Below, piece by piece: positions 1 to 15,061 of a DNA stretch of 64,000 bases (the first letter of the stretch is position 1; every line of letters begins with the position of its first letter). Both the position numbers and the translations under genes were made by a program. This stretch comes from Artocarpus heterophyllus. Its lineage: Eukaryota > Streptophyta > Magnoliopsida > Rosales > Moraceae. The DNA is taken from contig CM046338.1 in NCBI GenBank assembly GCA_025403435.1, forward strand, positions 22,838,392 through 22,902,391, written 5' to 3'. Under the pieces are notes generated by a model, which saw nothing but the letters and a program-made list of their open reading frames with translations, made no database searches and was not told where the DNA came from.

Positions 1-2
1 AA

Positions 3-1784
3 CTCGCAGCGGTGATTTACGCGCTGAAGATTTGGAGGTGTTACTTGTATGGAGCGTCGTTTTAGGTCTTCTCCGATCACAAGAGTTTGAGATATCTGTT
101 CACTCAGAGGGATCTTAACTTGAGGCAGCGTAGATGGATCGAGTATATGGAGGATTATGACTTCACATTGCAATATCATCCTGGGAAAGCTAATGTGGTC
201 GCGGACACGCTTAGCAGGAAGTCTTCAGGGATTCTCGCTTGTTTGATTTTTGAGGACTGGAGCAAGGATGCGACAGTGAGTGAGTATCAGCTACTGTATC
301 ATGAAGACTGTGATCGAGTTTCGTTATATCATGTGGAAGCGACTCCAGCTCTTGTTCGGATGGTGAAGGAAAGTCAGTGGCAGGATCGGCATTTGTAGGG
401 GATTTGGTCGCGGATTCAGAACGGGGAGCAGTTTAAAGAATAGAGCGTGCATGCAGATGGATCGTTGTACTTCCGGGAGCGTCTTGCAGTTCCAGTTGTC
501 GCCGAGGTGACGAAAGCCGTTCTAGACGAAGCTCATAGGTCTCAGTTTGCTATTCATCCAGGGAGCACAAAGATGTATCGTGATTTGAAGAGGCAGTATT
601 GGTGGAGAGGCATGAAGAAAGACGTTCGCGAGTACGTGGCCAAGTGTTCGACGTGTCTTTAGGTGAAAGCCGAGCATCAGAAACCTGTAGGTCAGCTTCA
701 GCCGCTTCCTATTCCAAGGTGGAAATGGGAGCATGTGACGATGGATTTCCTCACAGGTTTGCCGAGGACGGAGCAGCGGCATGATGTAGTTTGGGTTGTG
801 GTCGACAGGTTGACGAAATCGGCGCATTTCATTCCATTTAGATCGACGTGTTCTAGGAAGGTTCTCGGGGAGTTGTATATGTAGAACATTGTGAGGTTGC
901 ATGGAGTTCCTTTGTCCATCACCTCTGATCGAGACACCAGGTTTAATGCTAAGTACTGGAGGAGTTTTCAGGAGGCTTTGGGTACGGATTTGAACTTCAG
1001 TACGGCGTTTCATCCTCAGACTGATGGGCAGTCTGAGCGGGTTATTCAGGTTCTCGAGGATATGTTGCGTGCTTGTGCGTTGGACTTCGGCGGGAATTGG
1101 AAGTAATGTTTGCATCTGGCGGAGTTTGCGTACAACAATAGTTATCAGGCGAGTATCGGTATGGTATCATTTGAGGCGTTGTATAGGCGACCGTGTCGGT
1201 CACCTGTGTGTTAGGCCGAGCCGAAAGATAGGGTTATTCTTGGGCCGGATGAGATCCGTGATAGCAACGAGAAAGTCGCAGTGATTCGAGAGCGGTTGAG
1301 GGCAGCTCAGAGTCGTTAGAAGAGTTACGCGGATAGGAGACGTAGACCCTTAGAGTTCGCGGTTGGGGATTTCGTTCTCTTGAGGGTATCGCCTCGTAAG
1401 GGAACTATGCGGTTCGGGGTGAGTGGGAAGCTCGTGCCGATGTATATTGGGCCGTTCGAGATTACTCAGCGTGTTGGTGTGGTCGCTTATCGGCTTGATC
1501 TTCCGCCCGAACTTTCTCATGTGCACGATGTATTTCATGTGTCGATGCTTAGGAAGTGTCCACCTGAGCAGGGTAAGATAGTTTCATTTCGCGACTTGCA
1601 GGTTCAGGAAGATACGACGTACGACGAAGTGCCGATTCAGATTATCGACCAGAAAGTGATTAGCTTGCGTCGTCGTGAGATCCCGTTGGTAAAGGTCGTG
1701 TGGCAGTATCATAGGGTTGATGAAGCCACTTGGGAACTAGAGTCAAGTATGCAGGAGTTGTATCCGCATTTGTTTTGTTTTTGA
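3..1784 (+). pseudogene. Decayed Ty3 pol: RNase H, integrase, chromodomain-like end
   Basis: A single reading frame (codons starting at 3, 6, 9...) runs 1.78 kb with no frameshift but with eight internal stops: TAG at 63, 396, 441, 660, 882, 1212 and 1317 and TAA at 1104. RNase H is shown by [20 protein letters not shown] and [16 protein letters not shown]. Integrase is shown by the HHCC zinc region (HPGSTKMYRDLKRQYWW, then CSTC) and by the D,D,E core (MDFLTGLP, TSDRDTRF, HPQTDGQSERVIQVLE). The end (EVPIQIIDQK ... VVWQYHRVDEATWELES) is chromodomain-like. The true stop is TGA at 1782. Each internal stop sits where Gln or Trp would be expected, so all can be explained by C-to-T or G-to-A changes. 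Confidence 0.92.
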
Positions 1785-1831
1785 GATGTGTTGTAAATTT
1801 CGAGGACGAAATTTCTTTTAGGGTAGAGAGT

Positions 1832-3967
1832 TGTAACGCCCCGAAATTTATTTAGTGTTAATGTAATATAAATGATGAATTAGTGTGCCATAATTAACGT
1901 TTTAACATTAATTAGATTATTTGGTTGGATTTTGAATTTTTGTTTGTATTGTTAAATTGATGCGTTCAAATGATTTCTTATTGTTTTAAAATGAAGTTTT
2001 GAGTTTTAAAACACAACAATTTGTAAAGTGTTAAAAATACCTCGTTTTGCAAAACCGTGGGCGGCAAATAGTTTTCGCACAGTAAAACCGCCCACCGATT
2101 TTCTCTATTTATTTCCTTCCTCTCTCTTTCTCTTTCCTCACTCTCCGGTTCTCTCTCTCTCTCTCTTTTCTCTTTCACCGTGAGCCATCTCTCTCTCTAC
2201 ATCTCTCTCAAATTTTTAAACCAAATTCGAATCCAAGCTTTGGGTTAGCAAGGAGGAAGCTCGGGGACATGATTTAGCAATCGAGAACGCGGATTGAAGC
2301 TTCGATTCGAGGTTAGATTTGAAATTTCTAAACTTTTTACAAAATTTTCAATTTTGTGCATTTTTGAAATCTAGGTTTGTTTAAGCTTAGAAAACTGTGG
2401 ATTTGAGTTAAATGAACTTAGAACAACTAGAATCTAAGCCTAGATTGAAGAAAAACGGATCGAATTTAAGATTTTTCATTTTTCTCCTCATTTTCTCATT
2501 TTTGGATTTTTGAGGATTTCGAGTTTAAATCTTGTTTAAATGAGTTCAAACATGTTCTAGTATGTTTTTCTATCAACTATGATTGTTTTTCATGCCTGGG
2601 ATTTGAGAAAAACAGGTTAGAATCAAGATTTGAATTTTGGGGATTGAGAAACCCGTGGCTGGGATTTCTGGATTTTCCCAGTTCGGCAGGCCGGAGTGAG
2701 GATCGGCAGGCCGGTGTTCTTCCGACCGGCAGGCCAAACCTGAGGAAGTGTTCGGCCGACCGAACTTTGCTTCCGGCAGGCCAAACTGTGCAGTTCGGCA
2801 GGCCGAAGCAGGGAGTTCGGCAGGGCGACCAAGGCATGGGAAATTTTGTGATTTTCACCCGTTTTTACTGTTTTGAACCCTGATTTAAATCCCAACCTTA
2901 TAGAATGATTTTAATTATACAAATGGCACACTAGGACATCATGAAATGGTTTAGTAACATAGAATGTCTCGAACTAGATATTGATCGACTTAGTTTGTAT
3001 CTAGGATCGTTCGTGGTTCCGCGGAGCTAACGTATAGCGGACCGGGATTACGGTGTGGGGCACCGGCACGAGTATTGAGGTAGAACTTCTATCCTATTTC
3101 TTTGGTAGCCTGGTTTTGAAATGATTTGGCTTTGAAAAGGATTTCTATTAAAATGTTTTCAACGGTTGTTTGAAAATGGATTTATCGGTTATATTTTAAT
3201 ATACCGTGATCTGAAATGAACTTCATAATAAATGTAATTGACAACACTCGGTAATTGGGTTTTGAATGATAATGATAATAATCACATAGGCATGATGTCA
3301 TATTAGAGATCGGGTCGTGTAGCAATCGACCTTAGGGGCAGGTCCCGAAACCCAACTGGGCCACTACGGTGGTGATATCATAGTTTGCCTAGGAAAAGAA
3401 AAATGGTATTTCTAATTATACGAGTAGACTGTTCTGAGTCAGGACGGTTTTACTCAAGTTATTTATTTATTTATTTAAGTTTTTTTTTAGTACTCCTAAC
3501 AATGAAGTGTTTCTTTAAATTAAATTATTTTATAAAACATAGTCCTACTGAGCCTTTCGCTCACGTTTTATTGTTTTAAATTCCCCCCCTTCTAGGTGGT
3601 TTCCCATTTAGGTTTGAAGAAGATTCTTCGGACCGAACTCAGAAGCAATAGGAGGATTGATTTATGTTTTGTATTGTTTAATCAAGGCATGTAAGATTTA
3701 ATTTTATTTGTACTTAGACTGTGATTGTATTTATGATATTGCCAGAACCATGTGTGTGTACAAGTTGTGGGTTGTGGAACCCATACTCGCGATTCTTTAT
3801 TAATTTTTATTACTTGTTTAATATTTATAAATTATTTTATAAAATGTGGTGGAAATCTTCTTATTTGTTACTTAATTTGATCCTTAAACCATTTGGTTTT
3901 AATTAAATTCTCTTTTAATTAATCTGAACAATCCATCACGTCACCTCCCGTACTCCGGGGCGTGACA
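1832..3967 (+). repeat. 3' LTR of the Ty3 chromovirus
   Basis: The 2136-bp LTR begins TGTAACGCCCC immediately after the polypurine tract and ends GGGGCGTGACA, an imperfect terminal inverted repeat with TG...CA ends. A TATTTAT box near 2105 followed by a CT-rich run (2111-2210) is a plausible promoter and start of R. A GC-rich array of about six TCGGC-type palindromic motifs lies at 2681-2830, in what would be the transcribed leader. No partner LTR is in the window, so the 5' boundary relies on the PPT and terminal motifs. Confidence 0.88.
2681..2830 (+). repeat. GC-rich array of TTCGGCAGGCCG motifs in the LTR
   Basis: About six imperfect copies of TTCGGCAGGCCG/A occur at irregular 20-30 bp spacing in otherwise AT-rich DNA. 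The core TCGGC-AG-GCCGA is an interrupted palindrome, so it reads the same family of sites on both strands. The motif recurs in the Copia-type LTRs near 24.8 kb. Function unknown; a protein-binding array or an RNA structure in the leader are both possible. Confidence 0.75.
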
Positions 3968-6760
3968 CAAACACATACCAAAGCATAAGCATAAGAACAT
4001 CAGGGGAAAAAATAGGGTCAAGTATGAATTACATGAGTTTTAATGGAACCTTAATTGCAGACATAGTCTAAGTCTAGTGGTATTTACTTATTTGACTATA
4101 TCACAATGGGTAAATCTACTCATTCCTAAATTAAAAAGAAAAAATAGAACGCCTATGTTTTTCTTGGTTGAACTTGAGGAGAACGTTTTTCTGTGTAAGA
4201 TAGAAATACCATGTGGTTGTAATTAATTTAGCAAGGGCAAAAATTATCCCTCTCTTTCAAAGCAGTTTCTGCGCTTGTCATATTAGTTAGGAAGGGTAAG
4301 TTCTTTATACTTAGACATTTGAAAATAAGAAGGTTCTAAATAAGAGCATTGATAAGCGTATAGCTTGGTAAATGTGGACAAAGACTAATGCACACGAGTA
4401 CCGCCAATAAATTGGTCCAGCAGCAAGGATGTATATATATATACACATATATATATTTCTTTTCAAGATGTTTTCATGTTATGAACTTTAAGAACACTTA
4501 CACGGTCAATAGGAGGGCCAATAATATAGGTTATAATACAACAACACTGACTCTAAAACATCACGAATTTCATGTGTTAGGTTGGTGAAAAAGGGGTGCG
4601 GTCAAGTTTAGGTCGACTTGAAACCGATATGAAAAGAAACGAGTAAATTTAAGGTTGAATCAACCTAACATGAACACGGCATATAACCCATGAAAAAGAT
4701 TTTAAAAATATATTTTATATCATACATTTTAAAGTTTGTTATGAACTTGGGATCTTATAATAGTTGTTCTCATAATTATATGCTTTTATTTGCTTAATTT
4801 TCGTGGTTGTTATCATCTTCTAGTGTGTAATGGCTTTTAATATGTTTTTTAAAAAAAAGAACTCAAATAAAAGTATAGAATTTTCTTGTGTCAAATTAAG
4901 ATTCGTGCATCAATTTTATGTCAAGGTCAATTTTTGAGTTGTGTTTTGTCAATCCATAAACTAGTCATATCATATCTGTTTTGCGGTTTTCAAACAAAAA
5001 AAAAATTCGTGTCACAGGTCGTGCTTAGGTTAACTAGAAAATAAGAAAGAAACGGCTAAAACATGACATGAATTGCCACCCATAGTTAATAAATTGCATG
5101 ACATTGGACCTGTTGTGGTTTTTGCAAAAAATTGAGCTTATTCTTCAAACAATGTGAATGAGGATCGGCATGGCATTAATTATTTTATTATTAGGGAAAC
5201 AAAATAAAAAAGAAGGAAATGAACGCTAACTAGCCAAGTAATTGACCATGGGTGGGCTCAATCAATGGACTTTTTGTGTGCGTAAAACCCAATTGTCGTT
5301 TGTCCTCAAGAAAACAAACAATTGTCGTTTTGCCTTGAACCATTTCAATAATATTGTATTTGACTTGAGGAGTCTACAGTTGGAATGAAGGAAGCTCTTG
5401 TGGTCGGTAGGTCCAAACCAAACAGAGAGGAATTTATTTCTCAAGCAAAAAGCTCAGCTTAAATGGATACCATCCAATCTATTCCCTTCTCAGGATCAGC
5501 TCACCCCAAAGAATAACATCCGATATCCCCCAAATGGCTAATACTAAAACGCAACATAAACAAACATAGAACATGAACTAAAAGAAACGACAGCCATAAG
5601 GCCGAACGACCAAACGACAGTGACAAGACCCAAGCTAATAAACAACAATAAACGACTTTCCTAACATAAAACGACATAAGGGCCAAACTAGAAAATAGCT
5701 CAATTGAAGCAGCCGCATCAATATTTCTCTTGGTACAATTTCCCATTTTAATTGGTAGCTACAAAACAACGCCTCAATTCTCCTTCGTGCGTGATTGCAC
5801 CCACAATCTAGTAATAATTAGTCGATTTGACTATAATGGTTTGAATCACAAACTTTAAACTACATATTGACTTAAATTACAAACTATTGTTTGAACCAAC
5901 ATTTAAACTTTAAAAACGTTAATTTGAATGACAAATTATGGTTTTATTCACAAATTTCAGTTTGAAGTGATTTCGATAGTCCAAAAGTGAGCTTCGATTT
6001 AAACTATAACTCTTATAGGGTATTTAAAAAATATATTTAAAACTAAAATTTTTAAATTAAAAATTATAACATATAAAAATTTCACATTATATTTATTTTT
6101 TTTATTATTATAACATATAAAAATTTTATAATATAATAACTAAAAATTTTAATTAAAACTAATTCTACTACACACCTTATTCAAACAATCCTACGGATGG
6201 GCTTGTCACATTTGACTCCACAAAATGTAAAGAGATAACTCCCTCCCCCAAATTTTAAAAAATCCGCCTTCCTGTTCATCCTTATTTTGAGTGTTGGTTT
6301 CTTTTGGAGTCAGGAGGTCAACAAAGACTTGACAGATTTTTTTGGCGATAATATCTATGGAACGCGTGAGATGGGCCCACTTGTACTGAATGGGTCACCG
6401 ATCTAACGGTCCCGGATTGCTTACTGTACAGAAAAAAACGAACAGCGTTAAATGAATGAAAAAATTGTTAAAGAGCAAAATGTCGTTTATTAGCGTCGAT
6501 TGTTAGCTCTCCCACCCCAACTGTAAGCCATTAATTTTTCACTTGCCATCTTCCGAACCAATTCCTACTCTGCCCAAATATTGCGTCTTTCAGTGTCAAC
6601 TGAATCCTACCCATTTCGGATCTCGTGCTCTTTCCCATTTCTGCTTCACAATTTACTCTGCATCTTTGCATAAAATCGCTCGGGAAATAAAAGGGTTTTC
6701 AGCGTTTTGCTGAAACTTGGTGAATTGGGTGTGTCTGTTTAGCGTGCGTGGTTTTTGAAG
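3968..6760. other. Intergenic AT-rich DNA and ECR upstream region
   Basis: I see no gene here. There is an (AT)n run at about 4432-4456. A short cluster of AAACGAC-like motifs at about 5580-5680 resembles the larger one at 31.26-31.64 kb. A strongly AT-rich block spans 6000-6180. The last 250 bp before 6761 contain the ECR 5' leader; I could not place a convincing TATA box. Confidence 0.6.
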
Positions 6761-9628
6761 ATGAAGGTGAGCGTAGTCTCTCGAAGCGGCAAAGAAATCG
6801 TCAAGGGTGGCATTCATCTCGATGACTCTGTACGTTTTTCTTTTCTCTTCTTCTGGTTTTGTGGACAAGCATTTCTGTTTGTTTCTTGAGAAAATGGAGA
6901 AAAAGGGTAAAAAAACTTGGGAAATGGTTAAAACATTAGAAAACAAAAGTGATTAAAGACTTGGAATTTTGTCCTCGTGTGGAATTTGTTTAAACTCTAT
7001 TGGATTGGAGCTCATTGGGTCATTGTTATTATTGTGTTAAAGTATTTGGTATTTTGATTTGCAGGCCACAGTGGCTGATCTGCAGGAGGCCATCCATCAG
7101 CGAAGTAAGTTGTGGATATATGCCTATGTTGTTGCTCAACTTTTAATTCTATGAATGGATTGAACCGTTTCTGAGTCTTACGCTACGTTTGGTTCGCAAT
7201 TTGAACCGTAGTTCAAACCTTTTTGCTACGGTGCTTTTTTTTACTAAAAGTTGAATTTCTGTTCAAAACCATGAACCATTATATGAATACAATATGATTT
7301 GAATCTCTTGCTAAACATATCTTTCAGGATTAGCAACAATATATGATTGGTTTTTCCTATGTGTTTGCTTGTTAGGTGCTTACTCTTTTAAACGTGAGAT
7401 TTATAACTTCTAAAAGGGAAATAAGCGAAAATTGTTTTTAGTTCAGGTTTTTACTTGTTTCCAATTTTAATGTAGCCTTGTGTGGTTCAATATTTGAACG
7501 CATCTGCCGTATTGGTATTTTGTTGACAACTAGAATTTCATATTATAGTGACGTCTGCCGTGTATTGGTATGTTTGTTTCATGCTTGGTGAAAAAAAAAA
7601 AATGAAATAACACATTACCGTTGGTAAGTGTGCATTGCGAATCCCTACATCAGAAGTTTGGGAACTTTAAAAGTAGCAAATGCCTTGGTTCTCTTGCAAA
7701 ACTTAGAACTTAAGAGCATGTTTGGTAGGAGGGAAAATTGTAAGGAGGGAGAGGGGTGAGGGGATTACTGGAAGGATTTTGGGACCCACTGTTGTTTGGT
7801 TGGAGAAAAAGACGAGGGAGAGGGGAGGGAATCAATACTAAACACACTACAAAAAAGGTCCTCTCCTTCCTTGCTATATTCCTCACCTAGACCATATGCC
7901 TTTATTTCCTTCCTATTTTCTTTCCTCTTACCAAACATAGCCTAAGTTTGTGTGGCTCAGATTGTTAGTTATAGACCTGTTGGGTTGTATACTTTAGTAG
8001 ATTTTGAAGTTTTCATTGCTGAATTTAATTGTAAATGCTTTCTAATTTTGTTCACCTCCAAAAACAAACAATTAAATGATTAATTTAAAGTGTAACAGAA
8101 AAAAAGGGAACTTTGTGTCTTCATCATTTCCATGTCAACCTAGACCTGTATGTGTTTGATTGACTAATGTGATTTTATGACGCTGTAAAATCAACAGCCA
8201 AAAAATTCTATCCTGAAAGACAAAGGCTTACCCTCCCTGTCCAACCGGGATCGAAAGAGAGGCCTGTTGTCCTCAGCTCCAAGAAGAGTCTCAAAGATTA
8301 TTGCGGTGGAAGCTCGGACAACTTGACTGTAGTGTACAAGGACCTTGGTCCACAAGGTTCATACCGTACACTCTTCTTCTGGGAATACTTGGGTCCTCTG
8401 ATTATCTATCCTCTCTTTTACTACCTTCCGGTGTACAAATACTTTGGTTACAAAGGAGAGCGTGTCATCCACCCTGTCCAAACCTATGCAATGTACTACT
8501 GGTGTTTCCATTACTTTAAACGCATTATGGAAACATTTTTTGTGCATCGGTTCAGCCACGCGACCTCGCCACTCTCCAATGTGTTCCGCAACTGTGCATA
8601 CTATTGGACCTTTGGCACTTTCATAGCTTACTATGTGAACCATCCACTTTACACCCCCGTTAGCGACATGCAAATGAAGATTGGATTCGGTTTTGGGATT
8701 ATCTGTCAAATCTCAAACTTCTATTGCCACATCTTGCTCAGCAATCTGCGTGGCCCTGACGGAAGTGGGGGATATCAAATTCCACGTGGGTTTTTGTTCA
8801 ATATTGTGACTTGCGCAAATTATACTACAGAGATTTATCAGTGGTTGGGCTTCAATATTGCTACGCAGACTGTTGCTGGTTATGTCTTCCTTGTGGTTGC
8901 TGCTCTTATCATGTCCAACTGGGCTCTTGCAAAGCACCGTCGTTTGAGAAAGGTAATGTCCTCTACTTTTTTATTGCATCGGTTCCATGGTCATAATTCC
9001 ATTCTCACATGTGCATAGGGCATTCTAGCTTCATTTATTTCTTGCATTTGTTCCCAAGTCCCAACTTGATTAGGCTTAAAAAGCATAAAAATCCAACTAC
9101 ATGTAGTACCTTCTTTGCTTACATAGCCATTTGCATGTAAAAAGTTCGTACAAATTTGTGTGCTTGATCTCAGTGATTTTCCCTGCATGTTTAGATGTTA
9201 GATCCAAGTCCTTGGTAAACAGAACTTACCAAGTGAATCGGATTCATAATTAGCTTACTATTGATCACACTTTAACAAACTTAAATCCGATTCATATATT
9301 CCTGAATGTCAATCTGTCCTGCAATATTTTAGAATCATTGTCAATACCTCGACATAGGTCCAAGATAATCCTATGTTATGCAATTTGGGGCTATTTACAA
9401 CTAGCTGATTACAATTATCATATCCTATGTACTAGTACTAGCAAATCCATCAAAGATACAGTTAACAATTTGCCCGAGAGGCCTTGATTACCACGCACTA
9501 GGCGACGTCTAGGCATACGTCAATTTAACACTGTTTTTTTGATACCTTGTCATCTGCAGCTGTTTGACGGAAAAGATGGAAGGCCCAAGTATCCACGCAG
9601 ATGGGTAATATTACCTCCATTCCTGTAG
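6761..9628 (+). CDS. ECR: Very-long-chain (2E)-enoyl-CoA reductase, four exons, 310 aa
   Basis: Exons 6761-6829, 7065-7104, 8198-8952 and 9560-9628 join in frame with GT-AG introns to 310 codons plus TAG, the same length as Arabidopsis ECR/CER10 (yeast Tsc13). The enzyme does the last step of each fatty-acid elongation cycle in the ER, reducing trans-2-enoyl-CoA for waxes, sphingolipids and storage lipids. The N-terminus ([13 protein letters not shown]) is the ubiquitin-like domain. The conserved steroid-reductase core includes [32 protein letters not shown] and [14 protein letters not shown], whose Tyr lies in the region of the active-site Tyr known from family members. Several membrane segments follow. 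The C-terminus [10 protein letters not shown] matches the family end. Intron 2 (1093 bp) carries a MITE. Reading is intact. Confidence 0.97.
7714..7942. mobile_element. Tourist-like (PIF/Harbinger) MITE in ECR intron 2
   Basis: The 229-bp element has terminal inverted repeats GAGCATGTTTGGTAGGAGG (left) and GGCTATGTTTGGTAAGAGG (right, read inward) and is flanked by TAA on both sides (7711-7713 and 7943-7945). A TAA/TTA target duplication with a GGCATGTTTGG-type end is the signature of PIF/Harbinger MITEs. It has no coding capacity. Confidence 0.85.
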
Positions 9629-12399
9629 AAGATGTAGGCGAGCCTACTTCTCCGTTTTGGCAAATTTGGTATTATGTTTTGGATCCAAGAGCATGACTTG
9701 TCTTGAAGAATTGTTAGAGATCTATTCTCAGCTTATGTGAGGGATCATCACATTTCGATCACTTTTCATTGATGGCTTTTGCTTCCTTTTCTAGACAATT
9801 TAGTGGGTTTCAAGGATAATTATTGTCTGGGTTGTGGACCACTTCCTTAAGTAATTGAACCGTGCTATTGAATTTACTTCTTGCCCATTTTTTTTCCTTC
9901 TGAATTTCCTCTGATTTTAGAATCAAATGTCAATTAAATGACAACCATAGACAATAAATTTCATCAACATGCTTACCATGGGAGCCTTAAACAACTTAAC
10001 CGAAGGCTAGTGCTTTTATTGATGTTAAGCTTTGACTCCGTCCGGCTAAGACTGATCGTGGTCTTTGTTGCTGCATTTCTAAAAGAGAGCTTTCCTAGGA
10101 AGTTGAAGATTATAACAATGATAGGAAGAGAGCTTTGCTTTTCTTTCTTTATAACAAAAAAAAAAAAAGAAGATGATTATAAAAATGTTTAAAAAGAAAA
10201 AACATAAAGCAAACTTGACAACATTTTATGTGAAGCTTAACTGTAATTCCAATAGTAATAGTCTTATTATCATTTTTGTTTTTTGTTTTTTTCTTTTTGG
10301 AAATTAAATTTTAAACTTGAGAATTTATGGAGTTTGGTGTGAGCAAATTGTGGCTGCACATTTAAACGTGATTTTTAAGCACTAAATTGGTAAACTTTGT
10401 TCTCTATATCCAGGTCTTGGATCAGATTCATATTAGCTTCAGTCGTTTTTGCTTCTTTTTTTTTTTTTTCAGTTGGATATAATTTTAATTAGATTTAACG
10501 CTCAAAAACATGCATCACCTATTGTAAATAATAAAAAAAAAAACCTCATGTTCAAGTAATTTTTCAGCTGTAAATCCTAAGAAATGCCTGGTTTTTATAA
10601 CGAACAGAACTCTAAATAGCAGTCGGCAGTTAGATAAGGGTTACCAACTAACATGCTACAGCCAAGCTGGTGACAATCATTACTGTGAGAAAAGCCACGT
10701 AGGGTTGGTCCCCTTTTTCAAGCATCTCTTCAAGTTAAATGTTATTCAATGTGTTCTCTTCTTATCAAAATACTACAAATAAAAAAAGAAAACAAAAAAA
10801 TTAAGTAAAAAGGTTAAAGTAGTTCATGTTGCAAATGGGTTATACAGAAACGGTTCCTCATTAAGAAAATCTAAACACACATGACATTAAAAAACATATT
10901 ATTGATTTTCCATTTCCCTAATTTTTAAATTCAAATTGTACAAACGTGGGTGTGCTTTCTGTCCATAGCTCTGCTGTCCCTGAATCGAACTTTTTTCATT
11001 GAAGGATTTCTAATTTGTACTTTTTGTCTTCTGTTTTTTTTCAAGTATATATTTTAAAATTATTAGATCTAATTAAAATAGTTTTTTTAAAAAAATTAAT
11101 AACTAAAAGATAAATACTTATCGATAGATATCTTTTTCGATTCCTAATAGAGAAATTGCTTTATCGTTTTTTCAAAATATGGCTGCATTCAAAAAATTGT
11201 TGAGGAAATATTTCTTTATTTTTTCCTTTTTTTCATTTTCCTAGAATGTAGGCTTATTTGTCATATGGTAGCTCCAACTCGAGGGGCTCAATCAATATGT
11301 ATTTTTTTAAGTTATTATAGACATTCAATTAACTTGGATTCCCAATTTGCACCGAACTTGGTCCACAAGTATCTGCATAATATATGTACAAAGCCTGGGC
11401 ATATCTTATGTATAAATTACAAATTTTGTATGTAGCATCCATATAAATTATATGACAGGACTTGCATGGTAAAACACATAATTTTTCAGTGTTGAGCACA
11501 GTGCATTTTGTAATGTAAAGTGATCACATTAAATTTAACTGCACAAATCTAACTAAGCACCAATTACTCAAAAAAAAAAAAAAAAAAAAGGTCACGCGTA
11601 ATTTTTCTTTTTTTTTTTTATAATTTTTTTCCAAGAATACTAAAATGGTGTCACCATGAACTCACGATGTCTTACAATGAAAAGGACTATATTCAGATCA
11701 TTAAAAAAGAAGAGGTACTGTTTTTTATCTCCAAACGATAAATTAGTCATATAAAATAATCTTAAAGGTCACATTGAAATATAGCAAAAAACTAAAAATA
11801 TTTTATAAATAATGAAATTAAAATTATTTCAATAATTACTGCATACTTTTTATAGAAAAAAACATGAACATCAATATTATTATGATTGTTACGAGCTTTT
11901 ACTATTCTTTAAATAGTGTAAAACAAATGCTCTATTTCAATTCCATCCTTTTTTGTAATGTAAAAACTACATTGCATGACAAAATTTTAATGGTAGAATT
12001 GAAATTCAGTTAAATTTTTAGAATATTTTAAAAATAGAAATCATATAATAATTACCATAATAGTTGTCACATTTTATACTATATAAATACAGTAATCATT
12101 TTCTACCAAAAAATACTTAGTAATCATTGCAAGAATAAATTTTTTCTATTTTAAAATATTACAAAAATTTGGTTATATTTCAATTTTATTTTTTTAAGCA
12201 TTCAAAAAAAAAAAAAAAACTCAAGCCCAGCCCATAGTCTTTCCCCTGACAAAAAGGTCGGATTATAGATTATTTATAGAAAATTAGAAAATAGAAAAAT
12301 GAATTTGCTTTGAAAGACAAAGCAGGACATGAAGGCGATTCCAGACTGTACTCTTTCATCCAACGGCCCACATTTCATTAGCTTCTCCATCACTTGATC
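9629..12399. other. Intergenic AT-rich DNA between ECR and actin
   Basis: The first part includes the ECR 3' UTR. The rest is AT-rich, with poly(A)/poly(T) tracts (10157-10168, 11570-11589, 12206-12220). No convincing coding exon is visible; the 84-codon ORF at 9938-10192 has no recognisable motif. Confidence 0.6.
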
Positions 12400-12400
12400 T

Positions 12401-12407
12401 TATATAG
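12401..12407 (+). promoter_or_regulatory. Probable TATA box of the actin gene
   Basis: TATATAG lies upstream of a pyrimidine-rich leader (about 12420-12550). Plant actin genes usually have a leader intron ending about 10 bp before the ATG. Here TAACAG at 13360-13365 fits that acceptor, 10 bp before the start codon. The donor is not certain; GGACAG/GTCAAT near 12485 is one candidate. Confidence 0.55.
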
Positions 12408-13375
12408 CATCACCGACCTCCATTTTCCTTTGTTCTCTCCTCTCAATCAGGCGCTTGCTACTTCTCCCTCGTGACGTTCGGACAGGTCAATTTCTATGTC
12501 TCCCTCTCCCCCTCTCCTCTCCTCCGATCTCTCTTCTTTCCTTTCGATCCCTTAGTTTGGGCTTGGATCTGTTCGGTTCGTTTCTCTAATGTCTGAATCC
12601 TTTTCGTTTCTGTAAAGTTCGGATCTTGGGATTTCCCCTTACTCAATTTTTGTTCCATTGATGAACATCTGTATACGCTTTATTTCATCCCTATACTTGC
12701 ACGTCTTGACCTATTTGTTCGATTTCATTTGTAAATTTTTTTTTCTTGGTTTTGATTTTTATTTTTGTGGTTTATGCGAAATGTTTTATCTATTCTTGAT
12801 CTTGTTGATGGTAATTGCGTGGAAATTATGTAAATGTAGGTACAGAGTTGAGAGATTAGATAAGGGATCCGATAAAGAAACTGTTTAAACTAAGAATAGT
12901 AATATAATTAATTATTAACAAAGAATAAGAAAGTAAAAGAAGAATAAAAAATTAATTAGATTAATTCCATCTTCCATGCTTCTGTACAATAATAAAATTG
13001 AGATGGTTATTTTTTATGATTCTTTTCTGATTATGATTGTTTTGTTTAGCTATATATAGCTAAACATCTATGTATTTCTTTATTCATTCAAGTTTTCGTT
13101 ATGTGCTTAAAAGCTCAAAATTTTGGTGTAAAAAAAAAAAGTGAGAGAGAGAAAGAAAACCCATTGTGTTTCAATATTACCTTGTACATTTGAATTTGGT
13201 TGCAAGGTTTATACTTTTAGGAAAATCTAGCTGAAAGATTGTTAGTTTTTAGGGGATGAAAAAGACTCAAAGAAAGAAGTGTTTTGGATTCTTTGCTTTG
13301 TTTTTGCCTATTGAAAAATAGACGAGTTTTTCTAAATTTCTAATAGATTTTTGTAACCTTAACAGTTGATAGAAG

Positions 13376-15061
<1,686 letters not shown>

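Larger units (their letters stand above)
1..3967 (+). mobile_element. Ty3/gypsy chromovirus (Tekay-like), 3' portion with 3' LTR
   Basis: The window opens inside the pol gene of an LTR retrotransposon. The order RNase H, integrase, chromodomain-like tail, polypurine tract, LTR is that of Ty3/gypsy chromoviruses. The 5' LTR, gag, protease and most of the reverse transcriptase lie outside the window, so no target duplication can be checked. The polypurine stretch (about 1818-1831) is preceded by a short inverted repeat with arms AAATTTCG/CGAAATTT (1795-1814). The LTR follows directly. The element is inactive because pol has eight in-frame stops. Confidence 0.93.

Noticed and set aside
8359..8709. 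116-codon minus ORF
   Set aside because: Antisense to ECR exon 3.
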